Positions 21,945 through 33,239 of a stretch of DNA of 64,000 nt are shown here, piece by piece; the first letter of the stretch is position 1, and the number at the start of each line of letters is the position of its first letter. Source of the DNA: Evernia prunastri (lineage: Eukaryota; Ascomycota; Lecanoromycetes; Lecanorales; Parmeliaceae); NCBI GenBank assembly GCA_003184365.1, contig NKYR01000038.1, forward strand, positions 124,001-188,000, given 5' to 3'. Below the pieces are notes generated by a model. That model worked only from the letters and a program-made list of their open reading frames with translations. It was not told the DNA's origin and made no database searches. The translations under genes were made by a program, and so were the position numbers.

Positions 21945-23243
21945 ATGTATCCGTCATCCCATTTGGGAACCTGGGTCAACCTACCAGAACACTGCACGCC
22001 CACGAGCCAATACCTCATCAACTTCTCCTCCGCCTTCCACTCATGCGTGCCTACATCCCTCGCCTTCTTATCCACCGCCCTGGGTATAGCCAGCATTATA
22101 TCATGGCTCTTCGCTCAGATGCCCCAGATCTACAAGAACTACCAGTTAAAATCTGCTTCGGGGCTCTCTATATATTTCCTGGGTGAATGGCTACTGGGGG
22201 ACGTGTCGAACTTGCTGGGTGCTATTCTGACGAGCCAAGCTGGTTGGCAGGTCGTGGTGGCAGGCTACTATGTCTTGGTGGATATCGGACTGGTCTCTCA
22301 ATATATCTGGTACACCAATCTGAAGTCTTCGCGGAAAAGAGAACACTTAGGATATGGTTCAGAGACCGATGGACCGGACGAGAGCCCGGGGGAGGTTCTC
22401 GTTGGTGTTTCGCTGTCCGATGAGAGTTCTACCGAAAGCACACACACTGAAGACCGAAAATCCGATACAAAAGCCTTGAATACACCAGCTAAGCCCCGAG
22501 ATATTCAAGGTTCGCCGAGGGACGTCAGCTCTTCCTTCTCGAAAGAAATGGATACAATGAGCTCTTCCAATCGAACCATCAAGCGCCAAGGCACTCTATC
22601 CTTCGGTCCTTCACCGAGGGCGCTGCTACTCGTCTCGATGCTCTGTGTTGTTTTGACTAATGCTTCTCCGCTACATGTCAAAGTCAAGGCCGATACATCT
22701 ACGATATCCTCGTCAGAATTAGCAGGTCGCGTATTCTCCTGGTTCTCGACCATCCTCTACCTCGGCTCCCGCCTTCCCCAAATCTACAAAAATGCAACTC
22801 GCCGCTCCACCGCTGGCCTCTCGCCAACTCTATTCATTGCCGCCTTTTTTGGAAATCTTTTCTACAGCACCTCCCTGCTCACTAACCCTCTTGCTTGGAA
22901 GTCGTATCCACCATACGGCCTGCACGGCTGGGTCGATTCGGAAGGTAGTGATAGGATCACATGGGTAGCTTTGGCTGCGCCCTTCTGGCTTGGCGCTGCT
23001 GGCGTTCTGGCACTGGATGCGACCATAGGTGTACAATTCTTGATGTTTGGTGAGGGCGACCCGGAGGAATCTGTCTTGACTCTAGACCGCGAAGGCAGAA
23101 GTCGATGGCGAAGAGTAAGTGGTTGGATGAGGGGGTGGGTGCCTAGTCCGAGTCGTTCCGCGAGCGAGGAGATTGGTGAGTCTGATGGAAGACGGCTGCT
23201 TGGCAGAAGGGAAAGTCGGGTTAGTGGCTACGGCACTACTTAG
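21945..23243 (+). CDS. PQ-loop repeat protein, vacuolar basic amino-acid transporter type (Ypq/RTC2-like), 432 aa
   Basis: Single exon. Two PQ-loop motifs are obvious: WLFAQMPQIYKNYQLKSASG at about residues 54-73 and YLGSRLPQIYKNATRRSTAG in the second half, each followed by a serine/glycine turn (LSIYFLGEW; LSPTLFIAAFFGN). Between them lies a long polar loop of roughly 130 residues rich in Ser and Asp, as in fungal Ypq1-like proteins; the total length and two-bundle layout also fit. Yeast relatives export or exchange cationic amino acids at the vacuolar membrane. The N-terminus lacks a signal peptide, and the C-terminal tail (RSRWRRVSGWMRGW onward) is basic and cytosolic. Exact substrate is inferred from the family only. 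Confidence 0.9.
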   Translation: MYPSSHLGTWVNLPEHCTPTSQYLINFSSAFHSCVPTSLAFLSTALGIASIISWLFAQMPQIYKNYQLKSASGLSIYFLGEWLLGDVSNLLGAILTSQAGWQVVVAGYYVLVDIGLVSQYIWYTNLKSSRKREHLGYGSETDGPDESPGEVLVGVSLSDESSTESTHTEDRKSDTKALNTPAKPRDIQGSPRDVSSSFSKEMDTMSSSNRTIKRQGTLSFGPSPRALLLVSMLCVVLTNASPLHVKVKADTSTISSSELAGRVFSWFSTILYLGSRLPQIYKNATRRSTAGLSPTLFIAAFFGNLFYSTSLLTNPLAWKSYPPYGLHGWVDSEGSDRITWVALAAPFWLGAAGVLALDATIGVQFLMFGEGDPEESVLTLDREGRSRWRRVSGWMRGWVPSPSRSASEEIGESDGRRLLGRRESRVSGYGTT

Positions 23244-24591
23244 CCGCAGCCTGGAGACTTATATTCGTTGGGTTATCCGGGATTTTCTATCTCTTGCGGT
23301 TCCCATATGCATCTGATGGGCTGGCGTTTGCCCGGTTTGCTGAGGGCTATATGCATTCAAAGATACGGGAGTCGGGCTGCATGGCGTCTTTGACATCGTA
23401 CCCTAAATACCCGTGATAGCATCTACTCGCATTTCATGTTGCACTCCATCCATCACTAATCGATCGTTCCATCTTTCCAGCAAGCACGGGAAACCTACCC
23501 TACCTTACTTTCCTTTGCTTAGCAGTGGGACCAGCGCTTCGTTCTCCATCTTTATCGAAAAGGTCGCTGCGCTCCCAAGTCGCCTTTTTCAAAAAGCAAC
23601 GCCGCTCCGTGCTACAACAATTTTCCGTCCACCAGCTTTCGCTCTTCTCTTCTCTTCTTTTGTTTCGTTTCTTACTCGTGCTTTCCTACTTCCTGTCCAC
23701 TCGCGATCTGCAATCGGTTTTGGTGAGGAAAGAGATTTACCTAGCTCCACTAGCACCACTAGTGAGATCGCCATTCGTATCCTGGTGTTGATCAGCCGCC
23801 CGCTCTCTACCTTATCTTACCTCACACTTCCTTTTGGCACATAAGTACACATCCGTCTTTCCTCCCTCCCTCCTTCTCCCCAATCTCCGTCCTCGGTCAC
23901 TCAACGTGACGGTTCACTTTTCTCTCATGTGGGGCATGGACTAGGGCGTGTTTGGGTCAGGAGTATGTGAGGTATGAATCATCTTGTTGCATGATCTGCC
24001 GAACCCGTTCCTTGGGCGATGCCGGCGATGCTGTGGTATAACTAGTTAATCACCAATTGCTGTCTTGCTGCAGGACTAAGGGCCGACGGGTAGGTCACCG
24101 ACCCTCGGCCTATACTCGTAATATCGCTTGCTGAGCGATATTACCGTGCAACACGACACCATTGCGACCGACAAACCCCCAGGTGCCCCTGTGGCGAATA
24201 TATTTGGTAACGGTAGGCAGAAGGCCCCATCTATCCAGTGTCATATTTGACACGGCTGAAAGGATGTTTTTATGTTCTGTATTCGCATTATCGCCCTCGG
24301 TCGTTCTGTATCGATTGGGATTGGCAGCGCGGCAGTGGAGGCATTGAAGTGGAGTGCTTGAATGGTGGACACTTGAGTGGTTCACTGACGACGATCAGAC
24401 GCGCCTACTGACATTTCCAGAACTGTTGACCGGTCATTGTTCCGGAAGAGCTTGCCAATGGAGGTCGCGTACAGAAAGTCGTTGTTTGGAAACCCATTCT
24501 GCCGGGTTCTTGTCAAATTGATATTGTAAAGTGCGACTGGTACGGGTGGCAGTCATAAGAAAGATGATGTTCAGCTCCGGTCAAGTATGTC
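23244..24591. other. Gene-free stretch with hairpins
   Basis: No credible coding region; 23400-23900 is pyrimidine-rich. Two hairpins lie side by side: an imperfect palindrome 24081-24110 (ggccgacggg / accctcggcc) and a perfect 11-bp stem 24118-24128/24134-24144 with loop tgctg. Confidence 0.5.
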
Positions 24592-25044
24592 TTGATCCAT
24601 AACGGGGAGCTCTTAGTGAATCGTTTCGGCATCTTTGGGATGGCAGATAAAGTAAGTATCATGGAGTTGTTAAAAGTCCCCAGTCCGCTGGAGTCGCTCT
24701 TCATAACCGCTCTGATTCGTACCTTCGAAGTGATTCGCCAGTCGCCGTTCAAGGAATCAGTGGCAGTCTTACTAGGCTCGATCTGGTTGCTGTTGTGTAG
24801 CCAGACAGGAGAGAAATTGCCGCTTCTCTACAGCTTCTTAAACTTAGATGCGGAAATTCGGGTTTTCATAATTGGCGGATCGTTTGGTTGGTCAAGGACA
24901 ATGAATCTCGAAAGCTTGTGTGGACATGTAGAGACGGTTTTTGCCAATTGCCACACGTCGGACTCTGAATTTTACTGCTTTATAGCTTTGGAACGCCAAA
25001 GCTTCCCCCTCCTATTTTTCTACGGCCGACGACCTATGCTCTGA
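24592..25044 (+). other. Uncharacterised frame, possible BTB-type relic
   Basis: A 150-codon frame begins MIHNGELLVNRFGIFGMADK. The FGMADKVSIMELLK segment followed by alternating hydrophobic helices loosely recalls the region after a BTB domain in fungal BTB proteins. No BTB core is found upstream in any frame. It may be a decayed fragment or a chance frame; I would not annotate it as a functional gene. Confidence 0.15.
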
Positions 25045-25448
25045 ACACGGAAACCGGCATAAATTCCAGAAATTTGAAAAGGGTTGGTTTTGCAGTTTCT
25101 CAGTGGAAGGTCGCAGCCTCAAGGCTCGGTCATCGCACCTACAATCAAACCTTCCTTGCAGCGACGAATTTTTTCTTTCTTTTCCTTTTTTTTCTATGGC
25201 AATCGCCTCATCATGCCAATCCATGCTTCTGACAGCGTCTTGTTCCTTGCGGTCTTTGCTTCTACTTGAACCAAGTAGGCCGCCGTCTGAATGAATGAGT
25301 CGGCATGTCGATCGCACACTTTGACCACTTCGGCGTGCTGGCTGACGGTTGTGGGTTGAATTCGACCAATTGCTGAATCAAGCCTTATTCCGCCGTATGA
25401 CTTTAGCTGTTTACACGAGATGGGGAACCGGGTGCTATTCTAGTTATA
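25045..25448. other. Intergenic, nothing recognised
   Basis: Poly-pyrimidine run at about 25168-25195. No gene supported. Confidence 0.4.
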
Positions 25449-25800
25449 GCAGCGTGGGCATTGAATCTGGTGGTGTTTTAAAAATCGCTCGATTTTTGGC
25501 GAGAGAGGTTATTTGTAGCGTGGGTATTGGATCTTGTTTTGTTTTCAAGACGCGAGATTTTTGGTGGGGGAGGTTGTTGGCAGCGTGGGCGTTGAATCCC
25601 GTTATGTCTTCATGTCTTTAAGACGCTCGAATTAGGTTATTTGCAGCGTGGGCTTGGAACCTCGTTATGTCTTCATGTCTTCAAGACGCGAGATTTTTGT
25701 TGAAGACGCTCGATCTTTGGTGGGGGAGTTTCTTTGCAGCGTGGGCATTGAACCTCGTTATGTCTCGGAGACGCTCGTTTTTTGGTGACGGAGGTTATTC
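25449..25800. repeat. Diverged minisatellite, ~62-93-bp unit, five copies
   Basis: The phrase gcagcgtgggcattgaa and variants recur at about 25449, 25515, 25580, 25643 and 25736, each followed by ctcgttatgtcttcatgtct or a variant, then aagacgctcgatttttggtg or a variant. Unit lengths are about 66, 65, 63, 93 and 65 bp. Copies are clearly related but not identical, so the array is old. No open frame runs through it. Confidence 0.85.
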
Positions 25801-25805
25801 AGCAA

Positions 25806-25872
25806 ATCCCCGAAATGGCAATTTCCCAAAATGACAATTACCCAAAACGGTGATTACCCTTAACGGCAATTA
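25806..25872. repeat. 17-bp tandem repeat, about four copies
   Basis: Successive units resemble cccaaaatggcaattac with one to four changes each (ccgaaatggcaatttc, ccaaaatgacaattac, ccaaaacggtgattac, ccttaacggcaattat). It directly follows the larger minisatellite. Confidence 0.75.
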
Positions 25873-27270
25873 TGCGTTGAAACAAAAGGGGTGAAGGACC
25901 TGCTCCTGAGATGAGGTTGAAGGAAGTGAGAAGGGTCAAGCAAAAGGGGTCTGGCTAGCGGGCAGCAACGACTTGCCCTGCGGCATATGTCGATGATGTG
26001 CTTCTGTCCGCTAACACTTCTTCCTGCCTAAGACCCCAATACATTAACTTATTTCAACTCAAAAAAGCACAAAACACCAGCCTTCTGCTGCCGCATTCGT
26101 TCTAGACCAAAACGAACTCGAATTCAAGGACAACTTCATCCGAGCTATTGCCCCAGATATTTTCTCCGATGAAGAAGCCTACCGACAACCGTCCTGCCGT
26201 CAGTAGCCCTCACGCGCAATTTTCCTTCGTGACTACCTGATACATGCAACCAGAACTTCTCAAAGGGATACCGCGGTCCGGACAGCTAAGTGACATCCGT
26301 ACATGGCTCCTACCAACAAGGCCTTGGCACAATGGCAGCCACTAAATTTCGATCGCTGCATGGCCGATACCTACTTCCCAGTGACTCGTTGTGACATCTC
26401 ATATTCAACCTTCCACTGTTTGCGCGAGAAAGACAATAAAATGACGACTAGCGCATCAGGTTCGATGTTAGCGCTGTACGATATAAACATAGAAGCGATA
26501 CAAGAGATGCTCGATACTAGATCATTGTTGTGATGAGAAGACTACTCAACAGAGCACGCATAGATCAGTGCAGGCATAGATCCTGTCATAGTAGCGACTC
26601 GAAAGCCCTATGTATGGTTCTATAGACATCAACCACGATGACACAAAAAATAGAAAAGACCACAGGAGAAGTGCTTTGAGGTCTTATGAAACACCACAAG
26701 CTTCGAAGAAGAATGTCGATGTCAAGCATCTCTAATACCAGCACACAGCATGGTCATAACAGCGGTTGCACTTACCAGAATCCAGAGGGGCCACGGTAGT
26801 AGTACACATTGGGCAGCATCAAACACTGTAACCCTAAACATACTCTACGTCATCAAATAGATAGGCAGTAGACACGTTGATTTTAGAAAATCTGTATTCG
26901 AAAATGTCGACCTCTCACTGCTCGATCAACAACCAAAAGATCTTCACCCTTTGGGAGCACTATTTCGACATGATTGACTAACGACAAGTGAACCTCAGAA
27001 CGTCCTCCAACCAGCCTGGTTCTCTTTGAATTGCCGGAGACAATATCTTCCCAACACCAGGTGTGTTAATGTCCCCCGAGCTCACATTCTGGAAGCGGTG
27101 AGGTCTCCTAAGGACAGTCCGGTCCCGGTCCTGAGCTGCCTTCACTGTGGCTTGGAACGCTAAATTGTCCTCCCAGATGCGGCATTTTGGGCGCAAATCT
27201 GTTACTTTTTATTGTATTCCCAGAGGCAACCATGTGCCGCTCTGTATAGCATGGCATGCATCACCAACCT
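25873..27270. other. Gene-free stretch with a possible coding relic
   Basis: No intact gene. One frame around 26085-26203 reads NELEFKDNFIRAIAPDIF and SDEEAYRQ before stopping, which looks like a degraded protein fragment of unknown origin. The remainder shows nothing recognisable. Confidence 0.3.
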
Positions 27271-28403
27271 TCATTCCATAGTCTGCAGATATTTGAGGAT
27301 GGTCCAATCAAACACATTGTCGTAGGCAAAACCCTCGCGGACGAAGAGATCCCGGAAGACTTTGCGCAGATGGGAATACTTAGGCTTGTCGTCAAATCCA
27401 ACAGAACGGATGTATTCGAAGTAAGCCGCGAACTCCCGGGACAGACCCTCGCACAATTCTTCCACGTCGATGGTTTTCTTCTTCTCCAAGATAAGTTCCT
27501 CCCTTTGATCCTGATCAATGGCTTTAAGACCTTGCCACGGGAGAGAGCCACGTAGGAAGTAGAGGAGCATGTACCCAAGAGATTCCAAATCGTCGCAGCG
27601 ATGTTGCACTTGAACGATTCAGTATTTGAACGGCAAAAACTTGAGACGATGCACTAACCGACACCTAGATGTCCGTTGACGCTGGCAAAACGTGCTGTGC
27701 CAATCAAGCTCGCATGAACGGAACGACGGGTATTGGCATTCGTCGGGGCAGCACGACGTTCCGTTGCGAGACCCAGGTCAGTCACATATACCAGATTGCC
27801 CTGCTTTCCCATGCCCATCAAGCAGTTTTCTGGCTTTATGTCTCGATGGATGAATCCATGGGAATGGATATACTCCAGACGACAGAGAAGCTGGTCGGCA
27901 AGCATCAAAACAGTCTTGAGAGAGAACTTGCGACTACAGAAGTTGAAGAGGTCTTCCAAACTCGGGCCCAGCAGATCAAACACCATGGCGTGATATTCGC
28001 ACTCAGTCTTGTAGGCGAGGACTCGTGGAATACCAGCACCGCCAGCAAGCGATCGATAGATTTCAGCTTCATCTTCGAGGAAGGACGGATCAATGGAAAC
28101 ATGTTCAAGTTTGATGGCGACCTCATCACCGGAGTCAACATCGGTTCCTTGGACGCCGTGAGTGAGTACCTCAAAGCAGCTGTGACCATTTGCATCTATC
28201 ATTACCTATGTATACGGCGCCGAAGCTACCACCACCGATCTTGCTTTGCAGCCGATATTTCCCGGCCACACGTAAGTCCTGATATTGATAGATAGTCAGT
28301 ATAGGTAATGTGCGTGCTGCAAAACCTTAATGAAAACAGCCAAAAGATTTGGGCTGAGTAAGAGGCAAGATCGAGAGTAAAATTGACTCACCAAGTTTCC
28401 CAT
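27271..28403 (-). CDS. Casein kinase 1 family Ser/Thr kinase, divergent short form, 303 aa
   Basis: Four exons on the minus strand: 28403-28392 (ATGGGAAACTTG only), 28278-28206, 28147-27659, 27608-27271; 912 nt in frame. The start MGNLDLRVAGKYRLQSKIGG resembles the Hrr25-type start of CK1. Motifs: glycine loop KIGGGSFGAVYIG, catalytic Lys in DEVAIKLE, catalytic loop FIHRDIKPENCLMG, CK1 substrate region GTARFASVNGHLG, and CDDLESLGYMLLYFLRGSLP. The metal-binding triplet is DLG instead of the usual DFG, and the canonical INTHLG is VNGHLG. Sequence stops soon after the kinase domain with no Ser/Pro/Gln-rich C-terminal tail, so it is shorter than Hrr25 or Yck proteins. Likely an extra divergent CK1 paralogue; activity is plausible because Lys, HRD Asp and the DLG Asp are intact. 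The donor chosen for intron 3 (GTTAGT, 27658) gives the exact family spacing before DDLESLGY. Confidence 0.88.
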
Positions 28404-30096
28404 ACCTACTGTGTTTGACGAGTGTGAGCTATAGCTCAGCTGCGGTGCGCAAAATAGCTGCTCACATCATACCTTATCTACCTATAAGAGTTGTTTGAGC
28501 AGCGCATGGACCCGTTGGCAATGCTTGACAACAATTCATTTGATTGGCTGTCAGCCCCGCGATCTACTTTATGTGGTTACGCGAAGCGCGCGCTTATAAC
28601 TCCGCATAATCGCATCAGATTGTCGTCAATGCTCTGAGCACTGTAAAATATGGACACAGTGGTATGTCCAGCACTTTTAGGAAGCAGCGAGTCTCCATGA
28701 TTGGATGTCAGCCTCGTATCTCGAACCTGCTGTTATTGCGCAGGCGCGCGCTATCTGCAGGTCCGCACACGATTGTCACCTACCTATCATCCCTCTGAGT
28801 TGCTCGTTTCAAGGGGAGTGAAAATCAATGGCTTCAAACGAGGCTCCAGCGCCGGGGTCCGAAGCGTGGATGTAGCTGGGAGGGCGTTACGCGGACAGCT
28901 TGAGAAGCCCCCATAAAGGAAATGCGGAGCCGAAGAGAGACAAAGACCCATACGTATCGATGTCCTATCGACTCACAGAAAAGACTATACCATGTGATGA
29001 CCCAGGAAAAAATAGTGCACAGGCGAGCGAGATTGGTAGCGCCTCTGGACGTCAGATTCGAGATGCGATGTCGAGATCAGTCTCAACACTGATAACCTGA
29101 CACGTTTCGCAACGCTATATGATCTATCTCGAAAGGAACTTTTAGGATTCCAGACTTGGGTAGGCTTCAATCCTGCGCCCGGATGCCTTCAAATGTGGAG
29201 CTGATATTCACTATACCGATTCACGGATGTCGCAATATCATGCTTAAGCATGAACTGACAGCTAATCGCCCAAACGGACGTTCCTATTGCAGACCTACCA
29301 TCAGAGATGGACACCTTCCAGGGTACCTCAGGGAAGGAGAGGCCGGCAGTGGTAAGGGGAGTGGAGACACATGGGAATCGAAGTCAACGAAAAAGAGAGC
29401 AGCCATACGACAAGTAGCGAGGAAAAGCTGAAGGTGAAGAGGTATCGAATATGGGACCCAGTAGCATCTAGTAACGGCTGTGAAGGATGTCGGAATCCAG
29501 AGGGGATGATCTGTTCCATGTACCCTGATGTGTAACCTGTAAGTGTTTGAGGCTCTCGATCGATGGCGCATGCTAAATACGCCCTACTAAACGCTTTGAC
29601 CTAGGCGACCGCCAGCCTCGAGCTATGGTCAAATTTCGGGACTGGACGTTAGACAAGAGGAAGCGCGTGTCGCTCTGAGCTCCATTCCGAACCTCTGTCG
29701 GAGATTATATGGAACATCATTACGGCACGTGGATTGTGTATGGTTTGCTGCTATCCATGTTCCTTGTCACAGCAGTGCCAGACTACGTTTTGAGTGTCGC
29801 GCGTTTCAGCGAATTCGAAGAGTGCTTGTCGCTTGTCGCATCAGGGCTATAAGTAAATGGTTGCGTGGCCTTGGCATTTTTCCAATTCGTCGAATTATCA
29901 TCATTCATTATACCATTGACAAGCATTAATCTTAAATATGTCCATGCGCCTTTTGATTCGTAGGTATCATACGCAACGCATCTTCTATTTTGCGTTCCAC
30001 CAGTGATCCATCGTTTTTAAATAGTAAAAATGAATATATGAACAGCCCCGTCTCATTTGAAGCTCAGATACTAATCTGCAAATATCTGCATCTCCA
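28404..30096. other. Gene-free stretch, 1.7 kb
   Basis: Only short frames. One at about 29070-29190 reads TDNLTRFATLYDLSRKELLG and looks protein-like but has no start, domain or continuing exon. Nothing else recognised. Confidence 0.4.
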
Positions 30097-32321
30097 ATGT
30101 TTTACACAGCTGCCGTACTTCTCTGGTCTTTTCTAGCAGCTGGACCTGTCGTTTCGCAGTTTCTTCCACCTCCCACAGACTTGACAACTGCAGCCAATGG
30201 AGTTCGCTACAAGGAAGTCCCACCAGGTATCTGTGAACAAAGAGACGACATCAAAAGCATAAGCGGATATGTTGACGTGTCAGCCAACGAGCACATCTTC
30301 TTTTGGTTCTTCGAAGCGAGGAACGCAGACCCGACCACGGCACCTCTGACCGCATGGATCAATGGCGGGCCTGGAACCAGCTCAATGGTAGGGCTGTTCC
30401 AGGAGATTGGGCCCTGTTCGATCGACACAGACGGCAACGTTGTTGACAATCCTTACTCATGGACAAACGCTAGCAATCTGTTGTTCATCGATCAGCCTGT
30501 GCAGACTGGTTTCTCGTATTCAACAACGACACCCGGCTACATCAGCTTGGAGAGTGGCTCCATCATCGCTGGGCAAGAAGACAGCTGTACTTCGGCTAAT
30601 AGCACATGTGGGACGTACTCGGATCCCAATGACTTGATCGGTATTCCTGTCTCGACCCCCGCGGCAGCCTCGTCGTTTTATGCGACTCTGCAGGGATTCA
30701 TAGGAGCTTTCCCACAATACGCGAGGGAGCAATTCCATTTCGCAACAGGTCAGTAGCGCGAGCGTCCGTTACCACTTTTACTGACATGGTTTGTGGAAAG
30801 AGAGCTATGGGGGGCATTATGGCCCTGTCTTTGCCCAATATATTGAGGCCCAGAATGCGTTGCAAGCATCAGGGACGACGAAGATCAGCCTTGAGACGGT
30901 CACTATTGTAAACGGATGGATGAATCCCGTTATACAGGTTTGATGCGATAATCCCGTGACCAGTTTTTCTTTGGCGCTAACTAAGGGTCAGTATGCTGCT
31001 TACTACAACTTCACGGTAATCGTCTCACCTTCAGTCCAGAATTACATCGCGCAAGTACTGAAAGTAGCAGGTATCTCCTGGAAACACGTATGATTATACG
31101 CCGTATAATGATTCCGTCGCCTCGTCGCTATACAGTACCGTATACGGATCCGACGGTTGCGTCGACCGGTTGGAAAACTGCGTTGCCACCGGGAGGAATG
31201 CTGTGTGTGCGGCGGCAGACTTTTTCTGCCTGAACTACGTTGAGAATCTCTATGACGTGGTCACTGGTCGAGATGAGACTGATATCAGAGAACTTCAACC
31301 TGACCCGTGAGTCCCGTTCCGTCCAAGGAGAATTTCCCTGACTCCTCATTCAGCTACCCCCCGGAGTCTTATATCCGCTATCTGAACAATCCGACCGTGC
31401 AGGCAGCAATAGGCGCCTTTGTAAACTATACGGAACAGTCTCTTGCCGTGGCCGAGGCTTTCAACACCACAGGTGATGATGGTAGGTTGGATGGTACCAC
31501 GATCAACGTTCGGGCACTGGTAGAAGAAGGCGTCACGGTAGACACCCCTCTAGGTCGTATAAAAGCTTTAGCTCACAAGGTAATAGGTCACGATGATGTA
31601 TGGAGACGCGGACTACAACAGTATGTACTTCCCCTACCGACCTCTGTCATAACATCTAAGCTAAAGAAAAATTAACAAAACCCCAGGCAACTGGCTCGGC
31701 GGCGAAGCCGTCTACAACTCCATCCACATCCCTCGCGCCCCGACCCCGGGCTACGTCGACATCTCGACCCCGGACTCCGCCGTCCACGGCCAGGCGAAGC
31801 AGAGCGGCTTCTTCGCCTTCGCCCGCATCTACGACTCCGGACACGAGGTCCCCTACTACCAGCCCCTGACCGCCCTCTCCATCTTCGAGCGCGCCATCGG
31901 CGGCCGCGACATCGCCACGGGCCAGACCCAGGTCGACCAGCACTACGTCACCGTCGGGAGCGCGCAGAGCACGCACCGGGAGGGCAACGCGACGGTCAAG
32001 TTCGCGCTGCTGGAGAACGGCCAACAGACGGTCGTGAACGTGTCGGCGTACGATGCGTTCTTGGCGGGGCAGAGCGCGCCGAGCAGGATGTTGCTGGCGG
32101 AGCTGGAGCATCTAGGGGAGAAGGGGGCGGGGGCGAATGCTTCGGCTTTGGGGGCTGGGGTGGAGGGGCTGAAAGGGGGTGGTGGGAAGGAGAAGGAGCC
32201 GATCCATTTGAGGAGGAGGGAGGGGAAGGTGCGGAGGGGTGGGTTCATGCAAGGTGGGGTGGCGGGCGTTGAGGGCGATGGGTTTGTTCGGAGAGGGTTG
32301 GATGGTTTGTTGGGGGTCTAG
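30097..32321 (+). CDS. Secreted serine carboxypeptidase (peptidase S10), 633 aa
   Basis: Removes C-terminal residues from peptides at acidic pH. Seven exons: 30097-30748, 30801-30937, 30992-31015 (24 nt), 31071-31306, 31354-31537, 31587-31620 (34 nt), 31687-32321; 1902 nt in frame. Signal peptide MFYTAAVLLWSFLAAGPVVS precedes the mature start. Family blocks: FFWFFEARNADP, LTAWINGGPGTSSM (oxyanion region), NLLFIDQPVQTGFSYS, the nucleophile block ATESYGGHYGP split over intron 1, MMYGDADYNSNWLGGEA with the catalytic Asp, and YDSGHEVPYYQP with the catalytic His. Many Asn sequons. The C-terminal 80 residues are Gly/Arg-rich and outside the S10 fold. The intron at 31538-31586 is needed to give EEGVTVTMMYGDADY; without it the frame is lost. 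Confidence 0.93.
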
Positions 32322-33239
32322 GTCCCTTTGTCAATGCTTGATATTGGCTATCTGTATCTTTTAGGATCTTGTCCATGACTCTCTTCGTCCGTCTGCGGCG
32401 GATTCATAAGAACTATTTTACTGTGACAAGAAGAAGAAAACGCAAAAGTGTTATGTATGTTTGGGGACGTTTCAAAACAGGTCCTTGTTTCTTGAGGTAT
32501 TTCTATGCGCGCTAGAAGGCTCCTGTCAACGGATCGTGGCGATTTCTGTCACTCAGACAGTACAGCTCTCTTCGCTGACAATGATTGCCTGCGACGAGTC
32601 ATCCTGTCCTCAAATTCAGAGCGATTCATTCTCCTAGTGCTCTTTTGCTTTTACGAGCCCATGATCATGGTACATATCGTCCCGGATCGATGGACTATTG
32701 GTTGCTGTGGCTGCCCAGTCGGAGAATTGGTCGTCATTGCAGTTATTCCGCCAGCGAGATGAATTCTTAGCGAATGATTCATCCACCAGTCTATCCGCCA
32801 AAGGTGCGCACGCATACGGGCGATAGGCTTGAGTAGGCAGTGTCAACTTGGGATACGTAGTTGCTTTGGACATCATATGTACTGTTCTGACTGTCAGAGG
32901 CTGAGGATGTTCGTCATTTTCTGTGAGACGTTTCTGCGATTACTTGTCAATTCTTGCTGTAAGCGTGGTGCAGTGGCCATCTCTCCGCCACAGATTCAAG
33001 CAAGGCTACCAGGGAGTGTCCAATGGGGAGGTTTTTCAGTACACCACCTGCGGTTTACCGAGGCTGTTCGATACTCCGCCCTTCTTCAGCCTGATGATGT
33101 CCACTATAATTTCTTCCTATCAGAAGAGAGAGCATACGGTTATCTTAAATACAGTTTTCTGTTATAATGTAGCGTTATTCTCCTCTCCAGGACCTTGGGA
33201 CTTGACTCGCGACATGAGACAGAGCCGTATTTCTTGATA
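32322..33239. other. Intergenic, ~0.9 kb
   Basis: No supported gene. Promoter and 5' UTR of the LIM gene presumably lie at the right end. Confidence 0.4.

Noticed and set aside
24592..25044. BTB protein gene
   Set aside because: Only a vague resemblance after the BTB core; no core domain, kept as a low-confidence note only.
25449..25800. Regularly spaced repeats considered as a CRISPR-like array
   Set aside because: Eukaryotic context, units diverged along their whole length, no conserved repeat with unique spacers; it is a minisatellite.
27669..28295. 208-codon plus-strand frame opposite the CK1 gene
   Set aside because: The minus strand encodes clear kinase motifs; the plus frame crosses the kinase introns and has none.
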